From Comamonas antarctica (GTDB lineage Bacteria; Pseudomonadota; Gammaproteobacteria; Burkholderiales; Burkholderiaceae_C), in the NCBI RefSeq assembly GCF_013363755.1, contig NZ_CP054840.1:3341501-3405500 (forward strand): 64,000 bases of DNA, in the 5' to 3' direction. The notes under the pieces were generated by a model. It did no database searches and had not been told where the DNA came from. It worked only from the letters and a program-made list of their open reading frames with translations. The position numbers were made by a program, and so were the translations under genes. Shown here one piece after another: positions 10,507-20,459 of this stretch (the stretch's first letter is position 1; every line of letters begins with the position of its first letter).

Positions 10507-11232
10507 TCAGTTCCTTCCTGGAATCAACGAGAGAAATTCACGGCGCAGCGTCGGGTCCTTGAGGAACACGCCGCGCATCACCGAGTTGAGCATCTTCGAG
10601 TCCATCTCGCGCACACCGCGCCAGGACATGCAGAAATGCGAGGCTTCCATGACGATGGCCAGGCCATCGGGCTGGGTCTTTTCCATGATCAGGTCGGCCA
10701 GCTGCACCACCGCCTCTTCCTGGATCTGCGGGCGGCCCATGACCCAATCGACCAGGCGCGCATACTTCGACAGTCCGATCACATTGGTGTGCTCGTTGGG
10801 CAGCACGCCGATCCAGATCTTGCCGATGACCGGGCAGAAATGGTGGCTGCAGGCGCTGCGCACGGTGATCGGGCCGACGATCATCAATTCATTGAGGTGC
10901 TCGGCATTGGGAAACTCGGTGATCGCCGGCGCCTGCGTATAGCGGCCCTTGAACACTTCGTTGACATACATCTTGGCCACGCGCCGCGCCGTGGTGCGCG
11001 TGTTGTGGTCCTTGGCGGTGTCGATCACCAGGCTGTCGAGCACGCCCTGCATCTTGTGCTCGACTTCATCGAGCAGTTTCTCGAGTTCGCCGGGCTCGAT
11101 GAACTCGGCGATGTTGTCGTTGGCGTTGTAGCGCTTGCGTGCCGCGGCAAGCCGCTCGCGGATCTTCACGGAAACGGGCGTGCCTTCGTCGGGGCTGGCT
11201 GTGGTCATGTCGGCAGCGGGTTCTCTGAGCAT
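10507..11232 (-). CDS. folE: GTP cyclohydrolase I
   Basis: Converts GTP to dihydroneopterin triphosphate, the first step of folate synthesis. 241 residues. Zinc ligands lie in RSACSHHFCPV and EASHFCMSWRG, and the catalytic histidines are present. The ATG at 11232 has TAGGAT at a reasonable distance; a second ATG at 11208 has no ribosome site and would shorten the N-terminus by eight residues. nudB, whose product acts on the FolE product, lies about 0.85 kb upstream on the same strand. Confidence 0.96.
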   Translation of the reverse strand: MLREPAADMTTASPDEGTPVSVKIRERLAAARKRYNANDNIAEFIEPGELEKLLDEVEHKMQGVLDSLVIDTAKDHNTRTTARRVAKMYVNEVFKGRYTQAPAITEFPNAEHLNELMIVGPITVRSACSHHFCPVIGKIWIGVLPNEHTNVIGLSKYARLVDWVMGRPQIQEEAVVQLADLIMEKTQPDGLAIVMEASHFCMSWRGVREMDSKMLNSVMRGVFLKDPTLRREFLSLIPGRN

Positions 11233-11308
11233 GCGGGCATCCTACCAGCGATTGCCGCTTATGCCCCTGCAAAGGACTTCGGCGCCCGGCGCGCGAATCA
11301 GCCGCGCA

Positions 11309-12064
11309 TCACAGCTGGAATTCGGCAATCAGCGGCAGATGGTCCGACATGCGCCACCAGATCTTGCCCTTGGGCACATGCAGGCCGCAGGGCGTGAGGC
11401 CGCGCACATAGACATGGTCGAGCTGGGCCAGCGGCAGGCGCGAGGGATAGGTCAGCACATCCGGCGCATCGTCGTACTCGTACAGGCCGAAACCGGCCAG
11501 CATGCGCTTGATCTGCCCACCCCAGTCGTTGAAGTCGCCGGCCACCACCAGCGGCTGACCCGGCGGCACCTCGCGCTCGATGAAGCGCTGCAGCTGCGCG
11601 ATCTGGCGCATGCGGCTGCCGCGGATCAGGCCCAGGTGCACCACGATCGCATGCACGCGCCGCCCCTGCACCTCGATCTCGACATGCAGCAGGCCGCGCT
11701 GCTCGAAACGGTGGTCGGAGATGTCCTCGTGCTTGTGCCCTACGACGGGCCAGCGCGTCAGCAGCGCATTGCCGTGCTCGCCATCGCGTGTATAGGCATT
11801 GGTGCGGTAGACCGACTCGTAGCCTTCGGGCGCAAGGTATTCGGCCTGCGACACCTCGGGCCAGCGCTCGAAGTACAGCGCTTCGCGGTGGTTCATCTTG
11901 CGCACTTCCTGCAGGCAGACGATATCGGCGTCGAGCTGCTCGACGGCCAGGCCCAGGTTGTGGATTTCCAGCCGCCGCGCAGGCCCGAGTCCCTGCACAC
12001 CCTTGTGGATGTTGTAGGTGGCAACACGCAAAATGCCGGAGTCGGATGGGTTGGCAGCAGTCAT
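11309..12064 (-). CDS. endonuclease/exonuclease/phosphatase family protein
   Basis: 251-residue member of the EEP superfamily of metal-dependent phosphodiesterases. Motifs are ATYNIHKGV near the N-terminus, the metal-binding Glu in CLQEVR, VVAGDFNDW, and the C-terminal SDHLPL with the Asp-His pair. ATG 12064 was chosen because the family begins just before the LRVATYNIH strand; the frame is open upstream through nudB. It begins 13 bases after the nudB stop. In relatives this gene sits between nudB and a cardiolipin synthase gene; no such synthase follows here. The substrate is unknown. Confidence 0.88.
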   Translation of the reverse strand: MTAANPSDSGILRVATYNIHKGVQGLGPARRLEIHNLGLAVEQLDADIVCLQEVRKMNHREALYFERWPEVSQAEYLAPEGYESVYRTNAYTRDGEHGNALLTRWPVVGHKHEDISDHRFEQRGLLHVEIEVQGRRVHAIVVHLGLIRGSRMRQIAQLQRFIEREVPPGQPLVVAGDFNDWGGQIKRMLAGFGLYEYDDAPDVLTYPSRLPLAQLDHVYVRGLTPCGLHVPKGKIWWRMSDHLPLIAEFQL

Positions 12065-12077
12065 GTACAGCGGATGA

Positions 12078-12539
12078 TCAGAGAGAAGAAACAGCCATTC
12101 GGGGCAGATGCAGGATGGCTTCGGCGTTCGATGCTGCGGTACAGCGGTCCGCCGCTTCGTGCCAAGGATGCCAAGCAAATGCGGTGTGTTCGCGCGGATT
12201 CAAGCGCACACCAGCGTAGGACGGAACCTCCAGGCCGAACACCCGTTCGGTGTTGTGCCAGACCCCAGGCGCATAGCGGTGCTGCCATTCGGGGTAGATG
12301 GTGTAGACGTTCTCGAGCTGCCAGTCGTGCAGCCGGCAGCCCGGGCCATGGGCATCGATGCCGGTTTCCTCCAGTACTTCGCGCGCCGCCACGGCCGGCC
12401 AGGGTTCGTCCTCGAAATCCTTGCTGCCCGTAACCGACTGCCAGAACTCCTGCCCGGTGCGCTTGAGCAGCAGCACGTCAAGCTGCGGCGTGTGGATGAC
12501 CACCAGCACGGATTGGGGAATCTTTGCCATGGCTGACAT
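12078..12539 (-). CDS. nudB: dihydroneopterin triphosphate diphosphatase
   Basis: Nudix hydrolase that removes pyrophosphate from dihydroneopterin triphosphate in folate synthesis. About 153 residues. The Nudix box runs from GSKDFEDEP through AAREVLEETGI. RYAPGVWHNTERVF is typical of NudB. Two possible starts exist, 12539 and 12530 (MAKIPQS); an AGGGG lies about 11 bases before the former. The aspS terminator lies just upstream, so the gene seems to have its own promoter. Confidence 0.9.
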   Translation of the reverse strand: MSAMAKIPQSVLVVIHTPQLDVLLLKRTGQEFWQSVTGSKDFEDEPWPAVAAREVLEETGIDAHGPGCRLHDWQLENVYTIYPEWQHRYAPGVWHNTERVFGLEVPSYAGVRLNPREHTAFAWHPWHEAADRCTAASNAEAILHLPRMAVSSL

Positions 12540-12597
12540 TGTGCGCGCTTACCCCTGTCGGCAGATGTAATTTTCGTGCCATCCGCGCGCGGCCAGG

Positions 12598-12634
12598 AAA
12601 AAACGGCACCGGCCTGATTCAGGGCGGTGCCGTC
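12598..12634 (-). terminator. intrinsic terminator after aspS
   Basis: On the minus strand ACGGCACCG (12634-12626) and CGGTGCCGT (12612-12604) form a 9-bp perfect stem, and the RNA then ends in a run of U (the plus strand shows six or more A at 12598-12604). Confidence 0.85.
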
Positions 12635-12683
12635 ATATCGTTCGTCCGGAGCCCGTGGAAGGATGACAGGCTCGGCGAAACCA

Positions 12684-14483
12684 TCAAGCCTTGATGGCGT
12701 CGGGGTTGCGCAGGCGGATGTGGAGCTCGCGCAGCTGCTTTTCGTCGACCGGGCTCGGCGCCTGGGTCAGCAGGCACTGGGCGCGCTGGGTCTTGGGGAA
12801 GGCAATCACGTCGCGGATCGACTCGGCGCCGGTCATCAGCGTGACGATGCGGTCCAGACCGAAGGCCAGGCCGCCGTGCGGGGGCGCGCCGTACTGCAGG
12901 GCGTCGAGCAGGAAGCCGAACTTGGCTTGCGCGTCTTCGGGCGTGATCTTGAGGGCATCGAACACCTTCTTCTGCACTTCCGCGCGGTGGATACGCACCG
13001 AGCCGCCGCCCATTTCCCAGCCGTTGAGCACCATGTCGTAGGCCTTCGCAATGCACTTGCCCGGGTCGGTGACCATCAGGTCTTCATGGCCGTCCTTGGG
13101 CGCGGTGAAGGGATGGTGCACGGCGACCCAGCGGTCGTTTTCCTCGTCGTGTTCGAACATCGGGAAGTCGACCACCCACAGCGGCGCCCAGCGGTCTTCG
13201 AACAGGCCGCTGGCCTTGCCGAATTCGCTGTGGCCGACCTTGATGCGCAGCGCGCCAATGGCGTCGTTGACGATCTTTTCCTTGTCCGCGCCAAAGAAGA
13301 TCAGGTCGCCATCCTGTGCGCCGGTGCGCTTGACGATCTCGGCCAGCGCCGCGTCGTGCAGGTTCTTGACGATGGGCGACTGCAGGCCTTCGCGGCCCTT
13401 GGCGACTTCATTGACCTTGATCCATGCCAGGCCCTTGGCGCCGTAGATCTTGACGAACTCGGTGTAGCCGTCGATCTCGCCGCGGCTGATGGCCGCGCCG
13501 CCGGGCACGCGCAAGGCAACCACGCGGCCGCCGGGCGTCGTGGCGGGGGCCGAGAACACCTTGAAGTCGACATCGGCCATCACGTCGGTCAGCTCGGTGA
13601 ACTCGAGCTTGACGCGCAGGTCGGGCTTGTCCGAGCCATAGAGGCGCGCGGCTTCCTGGTAGGTCATGACCGGGAAATCGCCCAGGTCCACGCCCAGCGC
13701 GGTCTGGAACACGTTCTTGATCATGCCCTGGAACATGTCACGGATGTCCTGCTCATCCATGAACGATGTCTCGATATCGATCTGGGTGAATTCGGGCTGG
13801 CGGTCGGCGCGCAGGTCTTCGTCGCGGAAGCACTTGGTGATCTGGTAGTAGCGGTCGAAGCCGGCCACCATCAGCAGCTGCTTGAACAGCTGGGGCGACT
13901 GCGGCAGCGCAAAGAACTGGCCGTCGTGCACGCGGCTGGGCACGAGGTAGTCGCGCGCGCCTTCGGGCGTGCTCTTGGTGAGCATCGGGGTCTCGATGTC
14001 AACGAAGCCGTTGGCGTCGAGGAACTTGCGCACTTCCATGCTGACCTTGTAGCGCAGCATCAGGTTCTTCTGCATGTAGGGGCGGCGCAGGTCGAGGACG
14101 CGGTGCGTGAGGCGCACGGTTTCCGACAGGTTCTCGTCGTCGATCTGGAACGGCGGCGTCACCGATGCGTTGAGCACGTTGAGCTCATGGCACAGCACTT
14201 CGATCTGGCCGCTCTTGAGCTTGTCGTTGGTCGTGCCCGCGGGGCGCGCGCGCACCAGGCCCTTGACCTGCACGCAGAACTCGTTGCGCACGCCTTCGGC
14301 GGTGGCGAACATCTCGGCACGGTCGGGGTCGCAGACCACCTGCACATAGCCTTCGCGGTCGCGCAGGTCGATAAAGATCACGCCGCCGTGGTCGCGGCGA
14401 CGGTTCACCCAACCCGACAGGGTGACGGTTTCGCCCAGCAGGGCTTCGGTCACAAGACCGCAATAGTGGGAGCGCATGGCCAT
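12684..14483 (-). CDS. aspS: aspartyl-tRNA synthetase
   Basis: Class II synthetase of 599 residues with the bacterial layout: N-terminal OB-fold anticodon domain (1-105), catalytic core, and GAD insertion domain (about 285-415). Motif 2 is visible as [18 protein letters not shown] and motif 3 as [10 protein letters not shown]. The RRRDHGG motif carries His32 at the place that discriminates Asp from Asn tRNA. His there is the mark of non-discriminating enzymes, which also make Asp-tRNA-Asn for GatCAB. It follows the FmdB and DUF502 genes. Confidence 0.97.
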   Translation of the reverse strand: MAMRSHYCGLVTEALLGETVTLSGWVNRRRDHGGVIFIDLRDREGYVQVVCDPDRAEMFATAEGVRNEFCVQVKGLVRARPAGTTNDKLKSGQIEVLCHELNVLNASVTPPFQIDDENLSETVRLTHRVLDLRRPYMQKNLMLRYKVSMEVRKFLDANGFVDIETPMLTKSTPEGARDYLVPSRVHDGQFFALPQSPQLFKQLLMVAGFDRYYQITKCFRDEDLRADRQPEFTQIDIETSFMDEQDIRDMFQGMIKNVFQTALGVDLGDFPVMTYQEAARLYGSDKPDLRVKLEFTELTDVMADVDFKVFSAPATTPGGRVVALRVPGGAAISRGEIDGYTEFVKIYGAKGLAWIKVNEVAKGREGLQSPIVKNLHDAALAEIVKRTGAQDGDLIFFGADKEKIVNDAIGALRIKVGHSEFGKASGLFEDRWAPLWVVDFPMFEHDEENDRWVAVHHPFTAPKDGHEDLMVTDPGKCIAKAYDMVLNGWEMGGGSVRIHRAEVQKKVFDALKITPEDAQAKFGFLLDALQYGAPPHGGLAFGLDRIVTLMTGAESIRDVIAFPKTQRAQCLLTQAPSPVDEKQLRELHIRLRNPDAIKA

Positions 14484-14524
14484 GGCTAGTCTTCCTGCGC
14501 CCTCTTGGGACGCGACAAGGTTTG

Positions 14525-15151
14525 TTATTTATCCGCGAGCGTGGTGTCGGGTGGCGTCACCACGCCCATCGAAACGATGTATTTGAGCGCGGCATCCACG
14601 CTCATGTCGAGTTCAATGCAGTCGCTCTTGCGCACGATCACGAAGTAGCCCCCGGTGGGGTTGGGTGTCGTGGGCACGAACACGCTGAGGTATTCGTCGC
14701 GCAGATAGGCTGCGATCTCGCCGCTGGGCGAACCGGTGACGAAGGCCACGGTCCAGACGCCCTCGCGCGGCCACTGCACCAGCACGGCCGTGCGGAACGC
14801 ATTGCCGGTCTCGGAGAACAAGGTGTCCGACACCTGCTTGACGCTCGAATAGATCGAGCGCACCACAGGGATGCGGCTGACCACGGCATCGCCCCAGGAT
14901 ACCAGCTTGCGGCCCGCAAAGTTGCTGGCGGCGAAACCGACCAGCAGCAAGATGGCCAGCGTCAACAGCACGCCGAAGCCGGGAATGTGCAGGCCCAGCA
15001 GCCGGTCGGGCTGCCAGCTCTCGGGCAGGATGGTCAGCGTCTGGTCGAGCGTGCCGACGATCCAGTTCAGCACCCACACGGTGATGACGCCGGGAACGAT
15101 CACCAGCAGGCCGGTGAACAGCCATTTGCGCAAGGCAGCCATGGGACTCAA
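14525..15151 (-). CDS. DUF502 family membrane protein
   Basis: 208 residues with two strong hydrophobic segments, near residues 8-30 and 55-75, and a conserved soluble C-terminal part that includes [15 protein letters not shown] and [11 protein letters not shown]. These are landmarks of the DUF502 family, whose function is not known. The start at 15151 is decided by ATGA overlap with the upstream FmdB gene. It is the middle gene of an fmdB-DUF502-aspS transcription unit. Confidence 0.88.
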   Translation of the reverse strand: MSPMAALRKWLFTGLLVIVPGVITVWVLNWIVGTLDQTLTILPESWQPDRLLGLHIPGFGVLLTLAILLLVGFAASNFAGRKLVSWGDAVVSRIPVVRSIYSSVKQVSDTLFSETGNAFRTAVLVQWPREGVWTVAFVTGSPSGEIAAYLRDEYLSVFVPTTPNPTGGYFVIVRKSDCIELDMSVDAALKYIVSMGVVTPPDTTLADK

Positions 15152-15447
15152 TCGGCCGCGACGGCTGCGGGAGCCGGCGTGGCAGGTGCGGCGGCCGGCG
15201 CGGCAGCAGCGGCGGGCGCAGCGGCCTCAGCCGCGGGAGCGGCGGCCGGCGCGGACTTGCTGCCGCCGTTCTTGAAATCGGTGGCATACCAGCCCGTGCC
15301 CTTTAGCTGGAAGCCCGGAGCCGTGAGCTGCTTCGAGAAAGCCTGGGCATTGCAGGCCGGGCACTGCGTCAGCGCAGCATCGGACATTTTCTGCAGCACA
15401 TCCTTGGCGTGACCACAGGAGGCACACTTGTACGCGTAAATGGGCAT
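15148..15447 (-). CDS. FmdB family zinc-ribbon protein
   Basis: 99-residue protein. The zinc ribbon is CASCGHAKDV then CPACNAQ near residues 8-35, and the family strand GTGWYATDFK follows. The last 35 residues are almost only Ala and Pro, a low-complexity tail of variable length in this family. Function is uncertain; FmdB proteins are thought to be small regulatory or zinc-binding proteins. A TATAAT hexamer lies about 35 bases upstream, so this is probably the first gene of the aspS operon. Confidence 0.9.
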   Translation of the reverse strand: MPIYAYKCASCGHAKDVLQKMSDAALTQCPACNAQAFSKQLTAPGFQLKGTGWYATDFKNGGSKSAPAAAPAAEAAAPAAAAAPAAAPATPAPAAVAAD

Positions 15448-15481
15448 GGCGCTTGAATCGAGGGAAAGTGCAAAACCTTCA

Positions 15482-15487
15482 ATTATA
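15482..15487 (-). promoter_or_regulatory. possible -10 element of the fmdB-DUF502-aspS operon
   Basis: TATAAT on the minus strand about 35 bases upstream of the fmdB start. No clear -35 hexamer is seen at the usual distance. Confidence 0.4.
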
Positions 15488-15541
15488 GGCGTGCGCCCCG
15501 AACCCGGGGCCGGCAGGGCTTGGCAAGCCCCGTCCGCACTG

Positions 15542-16996
15542 TCAGGCTGCGCTCTGGGCGAAATGCTGCACCGCCTCGCGCTGGTTGCCGAACCACTGCG
15601 GCAGCAGCGATCCGGCCCACATGCCGCACGCCGCGGCCAGCAGGCCGGCGAGCTGCTGCGGGAACAACTCGCTCCAGCCCGGCACGACGATGAACAGCAG
15701 CCACACGCCCAGGCCCAGGAACACCGCGGCCAGCGCGCCCTGGGTCGTGGCGCGCTTCCAGTACAGGCCCGCGGCCAGCGGCACCAGCGCGCCGACCAGC
15801 GGCACCTGGTAGGCGCCCGAGACCATCTCGTAGATCGAGCTGCCCTGCATGGTGATCGAATAGGTCAGCACGCAAAGCGTGAACGCCAGCACCGACAGGC
15901 GCATGGCTTTGAGCGTGGCCTGGTCGGACATGTTCGGGCGCAGGTTGCGCAGGATGTTCTCGACAAATGCCGTCGACGGCGCGAGCAGCGTGGCCGAGGC
16001 CGTCGACATGATGGCCGACAGCAGCGCGCCGAAGAATGCGATCTGCAGCGCCAGCGGCATGCGCTCGAGCACCAGCGTCGGCAGCAGCTTCTGCGGGTCG
16101 TCGGCCAGCAGCGCCGCCGCGGTTTCGGGCATGACCAGCACCGCCGCCGTCACGACGAACATCGGCACGAACGCAAACAGGATGTAGCAGATGCCGCCGA
16201 TGATCGGGCCGCGCCGCGCCGTCGAGGCATTCTTCGCCGACATCACGCGCTGGAACACGTCCTGCTGCGGGATCGAGCCCAGCATCATGGTGATGCCCGC
16301 GCCAATGAAGAACAGCCAGTCGTGCGCGCTCGCGTTCTCGGGAAAGAAGCGGAACTTGCCCGCGGTGGCCGCATAGTCGATCACGCGGCCCGCGCCACCG
16401 GCGAGGTCCGCCGCATACCAGGCAATCAGCACCAGGCCGACGACGATCACGATCATCTGCACGAAGTCGGTCATGGCCACCGACCACATGCCGCCAAACA
16501 GCGTGTAGACCAGCACGATCAGCGTGCCGACCACCATGCCGGTCGTGACCGACATCGCGCCCTGGGTCAGCAGGTTGAAGACCAGCCCGAGCGCCGTGAC
16601 CTGCGCGCCGACCCAGCCCAGGTAGCTGAAGATGATGATGATCGAGCACAGCATCTCGATGGTGCGGCCGAAGCGCAGGCGGTAGTAGTCGCCGATGGTG
16701 ATCAGGTTCTTCTGGTAGAGCTTGTACGCGAAGAACAGGCCGACCAGCACCAGGCACATGCCGGCGCCGAACGGGTCCTCGACCACGCCGCCCAGGCCTT
16801 GCTTGACGAACTGCGCCGAGACCCCGAGCACCGTCTCCGAGCCGAACCAGGTGGCGAACGTGGTGGCCACCACCACCGCCAGCGGCAGGCTGCGGCCGGC
16901 CACCGCATAGTCGGACGTGTTCTTCACGCGCGTGGCCGCGTACAAGCCGATCGCGATGGACGCCAGCAGGTACAGGACGATGAATGTGATCAGCAT
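15542..16996 (-). CDS. sodium:solute symporter family protein
   Basis: Inner-membrane transporter of 484 residues with about 13 hydrophobic segments. SSF features include the DYAVAGRSLP loop, ATWFGSETVLG, LVYTLFGGMWSVAMTDF and the sodium-site segment ALLSAIMSTASATLLA. ATG 16996 is preferred because GGAAAGAG lies just upstream; the alternative at 17011 would place that purine tract inside the gene. The substrate is unknown; relatives carry proline, pantothenate, sugars or organic acids. The gene seems to stand alone. Confidence 0.9.
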   Translation of the reverse strand: MLITFIVLYLLASIAIGLYAATRVKNTSDYAVAGRSLPLAVVVATTFATWFGSETVLGVSAQFVKQGLGGVVEDPFGAGMCLVLVGLFFAYKLYQKNLITIGDYYRLRFGRTIEMLCSIIIIFSYLGWVGAQVTALGLVFNLLTQGAMSVTTGMVVGTLIVLVYTLFGGMWSVAMTDFVQMIVIVVGLVLIAWYAADLAGGAGRVIDYAATAGKFRFFPENASAHDWLFFIGAGITMMLGSIPQQDVFQRVMSAKNASTARRGPIIGGICYILFAFVPMFVVTAAVLVMPETAAALLADDPQKLLPTLVLERMPLALQIAFFGALLSAIMSTASATLLAPSTAFVENILRNLRPNMSDQATLKAMRLSVLAFTLCVLTYSITMQGSSIYEMVSGAYQVPLVGALVPLAAGLYWKRATTQGALAAVFLGLGVWLLFIVVPGWSELFPQQLAGLLAAACGMWAGSLLPQWFGNQREAVQHFAQSAA

Positions 16997-17106
16997 GGCA
17001 GCTCTTTCCAACCCCGGGTATTGTCAAAACCGCTGCGGATTATCAAGGCAATAGGCGCCCTCCTTGCCATCCTCCGGCCATCTGTGGTGCAAATGATGCG
17101 CGCATG

Positions 17107-17146
17107 AAAAAGCCCTGCGCGCCGCGACCCGGGCCCGCAGGGCTTT
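17107..17146 (-). terminator. intrinsic terminator after ubiB
   Basis: AAAGCCCTGCG (17109-17119) pairs perfectly with CGCAGGGCTTT (17136-17146). On the minus strand the stem runs into five T, closing the ubiE-ubiB unit. Confidence 0.8.
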
Positions 17147-17165
17147 CAAGGCAATCCCGTGCGCC

Positions 17166-18731
17166 TCAGTAGAAACGCACGCGCACCAGGATCTGCATCA
17201 CCAGCAGTCCCAGCAGGAAACCGACGCCGCCATAGACCAGCGCCTGCAGCAGGCTGTTGGTGCGGTGCTGGGCCTTGACCAGCTCGTGCAAGGCCTTGGT
17301 CTGGTCGTCGTTGTTGTGCTGCAGCGCGCGGTACAGCAGGCGCGGCAGCTCGGGCAGCAGCTTGGCATAGGTCGGCGCCTCGTTGCGCAGTTCGCGCCAC
17401 AGGCGCTGCGGCCCCATCTGGTCAAGCATCCACTTCTCGAGGAAGGGTTTTGCCGTGCTCCACAGATCGAGGTCGGGGTCGAGCTGGCGGCCCAGGCCTT
17501 CGATGTTGAGCAGCGTCTTCTGCAGCAGCACCAGCTGCGGCTGGATCTCGACCTGAAAGCGCCGCGAGGTCTGGAACAGGCGCATCAGCACCATGCCCAG
17601 CGAGATCTCCTTGAGCGGACGGTCGAAATACGGCTCGCAGACCGAGCGGATGGCCGACTCCAGCTCCTCGACGCGGGTGGTCGGCGGCACCCAGCCGCTC
17701 TCGATGTGCAGCTGCGCCACGCGCTTGTAATCGCGGCGGAAGAAGGCGGTGAAGTTCTGCGCGAGGTATTCCTTGTCGAACTCGGTCAGCGTGCCGACGA
17801 TGCCGAAGTCGATCGAGATATAGCGCCCGAAGGTCTGCGGATCGAGGCTGACCTGGATGTTGCCCGGGTGCATGTCGCCGTGGAAGAAGCCGTCGCGAAA
17901 CACCTGGGTGAAGAACAGCGTGACGCCGTCGCGCGCCAGCTGCGGGATGTCGACGCCGGCTTCGCGCAGGCGCTCGACCTGGCTGATCGGCACGCCCTTC
18001 ATGCGCTCCATGACCATGACCTGCGGATGGCAGAAATCCCAGTAGATCTCGGGAATAAGCACCAGGTCCAGGCCTTCCATGTTGCGGCGCAGCTGCGCGG
18101 CATTCGCGGCTTCGCGGATCAGGTCGAGCTCGTCATGCAGGTAGTTGTCGAACTCGGCAATCACCTGGCGCGGCTTGAGGCGCTTGGCATCGGCCGACAG
18201 GCGCTCCACCCAGCGCGCCATCATGTGCATCAGCTGCAAGTCCTTGTCGATCACGGCCAGCATGCCGGGACGCAGCACCTTCACCGCGACTTCGTGCTCC
18301 GCGCCATGGCGGTCGCGCAGCACGGCGAAATGCACCTGGGCAATCGAGGCGCTGGCCACGGGCTCGAGCTCGAAGCTGACGAAGATCTCGGACAGCGGGC
18401 GCTGGAACGAGCGCTCGATGGTCGCCACCGCAATTTCGGGCGGAAACGGCGGCACGCGGTCCTGCAGCTTGGCCAGCTCGAGCGCCACGTCGGGCGGCAG
18501 CAGGTCGCTGCGCGTCGACAGCACCTGGCCGAACTTGACGAAGATCGGGCCGAGCTGCTCCAGCGCCTGGCGCAGGCGCACGCCGCGCGGGGTGTGGAAG
18601 CGCCGCCCCACGGTGAGCACGCGGCTCAGCAGGCGCAGCGAAGGATGCTTGAAGCCCGACAGTACCAGTTCATCGAGCCCGTACCGAAACACCACCCAGA
18701 GGATGGTCAACCCACGCAGCATGCGGCTCAT
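17166..18731 (-). CDS. ubiB: ubiquinone biosynthesis kinase-like protein UbiB
   Basis: Atypical protein-kinase-like ATPase needed for ubiquinone synthesis. 521 residues. The family KxGQ motif is FVKFGQ at about residues 64-69, the alanine-rich loop is ASASIAQVH, and the catalytic HGDMHPGN and DFG (SIDFGIVG) sequences are present. Two C-terminal hydrophobic segments anchor it to the membrane. The start at 18731 overlaps the ubiJ stop (ATGA). The frame is open to 18890, but that part belongs to ubiJ. Confidence 0.96.
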   Translation of the reverse strand: MSRMLRGLTILWVVFRYGLDELVLSGFKHPSLRLLSRVLTVGRRFHTPRGVRLRQALEQLGPIFVKFGQVLSTRSDLLPPDVALELAKLQDRVPPFPPEIAVATIERSFQRPLSEIFVSFELEPVASASIAQVHFAVLRDRHGAEHEVAVKVLRPGMLAVIDKDLQLMHMMARWVERLSADAKRLKPRQVIAEFDNYLHDELDLIREAANAAQLRRNMEGLDLVLIPEIYWDFCHPQVMVMERMKGVPISQVERLREAGVDIPQLARDGVTLFFTQVFRDGFFHGDMHPGNIQVSLDPQTFGRYISIDFGIVGTLTEFDKEYLAQNFTAFFRRDYKRVAQLHIESGWVPPTTRVEELESAIRSVCEPYFDRPLKEISLGMVLMRLFQTSRRFQVEIQPQLVLLQKTLLNIEGLGRQLDPDLDLWSTAKPFLEKWMLDQMGPQRLWRELRNEAPTYAKLLPELPRLLYRALQHNNDDQTKALHELVKAQHRTNSLLQALVYGGVGFLLGLLVMQILVRVRFY

Positions 18732-19294
18732 GGCAGGTTCCGGCCGCCGATTTCCCCGCTGCGGGTCTTGTCTGCCGCGCGTGCGCCGACGAACTGGCGC
18801 AGCGTCTGCGCCGCCTTGCGCGCGACCTGCGATACGGTATGCGCGGGAGCATCGCCGATCACGCGCGCCAGGTCTTCCTCGATGTCCCACTGCACGTTGT
18901 CGACCAGCCAGTTGATATCGGCCGCCAGTTGCACATCGCCTTCGATGCGGATGGCCGGCTTGTCGCCGCGCAGCGCGGCCTGGGCCAGCGCCAGCGGCGA
19001 GGTGTCGGTGACTTCAAGCTGCAGGTCTGGCACGGCATCGGCTTCGGCCAGATCCAGCAGGCCCGCAGGCGTGATGGCCAGCGCCATCGTGTACGAGCGC
19101 CACTGCACGCGCGCGACACGGCCCTTTTGCCGTACCAGGCGCTCCATTGCCGCCTTTTCCTGCATCAGCACATGGTTGAGGAACAGCACCGTACGCTGCT
19201 GCACTTCGTGCACCAGCCAGGACGGAAGTTGTGGGCCTGTCACAACGCGTTCCAGGAGGCCGTTCAGGAAAGAGAAAGGGGACTGTGTTGCCAT
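18728..19294 (-). CDS. ubiJ: ubiquinone biosynthesis accessory factor UbiJ
   Basis: 188-residue protein with an N-terminal SCP2-like lipid-binding fold. In other bacteria UbiJ and UbiK help the soluble ubiquinone-synthesis complex handle its greasy intermediates. [16 protein letters not shown] and [19 protein letters not shown] are typical. It lies directly upstream of ubiB with an ATGA overlap, the usual ubiE-ubiJ-ubiB arrangement, here with a Tim44-like gene inserted between ubiE and ubiJ. Confidence 0.92.
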   Translation of the reverse strand: MATQSPFSFLNGLLERVVTGPQLPSWLVHEVQQRTVLFLNHVLMQEKAAMERLVRQKGRVARVQWRSYTMALAITPAGLLDLAEADAVPDLQLEVTDTSPLALAQAALRGDKPAIRIEGDVQLAADINWLVDNVQWDIEEDLARVIGDAPAHTVSQVARKAAQTLRQFVGARAADKTRSGEIGGRNLP

Positions 19295-19380
19295 AGTCCC
19301 CGATTATTCCCTAGTTGTCGCGCCCGACAAAACCCTTGAAACGCCGTTGCGTCAGGTTCCCTCGGGCGCTTGCGCGCAAA

Positions 19381-20397
19381 TCACTGCAAAGCCTGCACGC
19401 CGGCCACGAGCCAGCCGCTGTTGCCGCTCTTGGGCTTGGTCATGTTCCACACTTCGCGGAAGGGGCTCGGGCTGGCCGAAGCCTCCTCGCGGATCATGCC
19501 GGAGAACTCGACGCTGGCCATGTAGCCGTCGCCCAGGTCCTCGATGCCCAGCAGCTGGGCTTCGATCATCAGCACGTCGGTCTGGTTCACGGCGCCGGGA
19601 TGCTCGGCTTCACGCTCGGCCAGCTGGGTGCGGATTTCCGACAGCATGCCGTCGGTCATCATCGCGCGCAGGCTGGCGATGTCGGAACGGTCCCAGGCGG
19701 CTTGCAGCGTCACGAAGTTGCGCTTGGCGGCCGTGAGGAAACCCTGGGCGTCGAAGCCTTCGGGCACGCTCCAGTTCGCCGCCAGGCCGGAACCGATCAG
19801 CGAACCGCCGGCAGCCGCGGGAGCCGCCGACTCGAAGGCCGCGGCCTGGTTTTCCCAGGGACGGGCCGAGGCATCGTTGCCGACCTTGTCCGGGCTGTAC
19901 TGGCGCGCCATGGGCACTTCGGCGGCACCGCCCGCGCCAGTGCCTGCGCCGGTGCCTGCGCCCTGGAAGGCAAACGGGCTGCGGGCTGCGGGCGCATTGG
20001 CCGCCTTGGCCTTGCGGGCGCGCATCACCATGCCCACGACCACCATGATGGCCGCTGCCAGCAGGCCGAACATCAGCATGTTGGCAAACGCCTCGCCAAA
20101 GCCCAGCGAATTCGCGAGCCAGGCCAGGCCCAGGCCCGCGGCCAAGCCGCCAAGCATGGCGCCCCAGGGCTTCTTCGGCGCCGCCGCTGCGGGCGCGGGC
20201 GTGCCGGGACGGGCCGCCGCGTTGTTGGTGGCATTCTGCGTCGGCGCAGCGGAATTGCCGGGCGCGGCGGAATTGCGCTGCGTCACGTTGTTCGACTGCT
20301 GTCCCATGGACTTGCCGCCGCCCATGCGCTTGGCGTCGGCATCCAGATGCACCACTGACAGCATCGCCACCAGTACGACAGACCAAAGCTTCATCAT
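19381..20397 (-). CDS. Tim44-like domain membrane protein
   Basis: 338 residues. An N-terminal signal-like segment (MMKLWSVVLVAMLSVVHLDA) is followed by KRMGGGKSMGQQS, typical of bacterial Tim44-like proteins. Then come an Ala/Pro linker, two membrane segments (about 80-125), a Gly/Thr repeat (GTGAGTGAG) and the C-terminal Tim44/MBA1-like domain (about 215-338). Bacterial members are membrane-associated and poorly characterised. Starts at 20397 or 20394 are both possible, with GGAAGGAAG upstream. Its place inside a ubiquinone gene cluster is common in relatives. Confidence 0.88.
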   Translation of the reverse strand: MMKLWSVVLVAMLSVVHLDADAKRMGGGKSMGQQSNNVTQRNSAAPGNSAAPTQNATNNAAARPGTPAPAAAAPKKPWGAMLGGLAAGLGLAWLANSLGFGEAFANMLMFGLLAAAIMVVVGMVMRARKAKAANAPAARSPFAFQGAGTGAGTGAGGAAEVPMARQYSPDKVGNDASARPWENQAAAFESAAPAAAGGSLIGSGLAANWSVPEGFDAQGFLTAAKRNFVTLQAAWDRSDIASLRAMMTDGMLSEIRTQLAEREAEHPGAVNQTDVLMIEAQLLGIEDLGDGYMASVEFSGMIREEASASPSPFREVWNMTKPKSGNSGWLVAGVQALQ

Positions 20398-20459
20398 GTC
20401 ATCTTCCTTCCATTATTCATTGTAAGAAACGCCATCTCGACGCTTGCCTCCTATCCTAC

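Noticed and set aside
12640..12676. Another REP-like copy downstream of aspS
   Set aside because: TTCGTCCGGAGCCCGTGGAA followed by GGATGACAGGCTCGGCG resembles a worn REP arm, but it is too degenerate to list as a copy.
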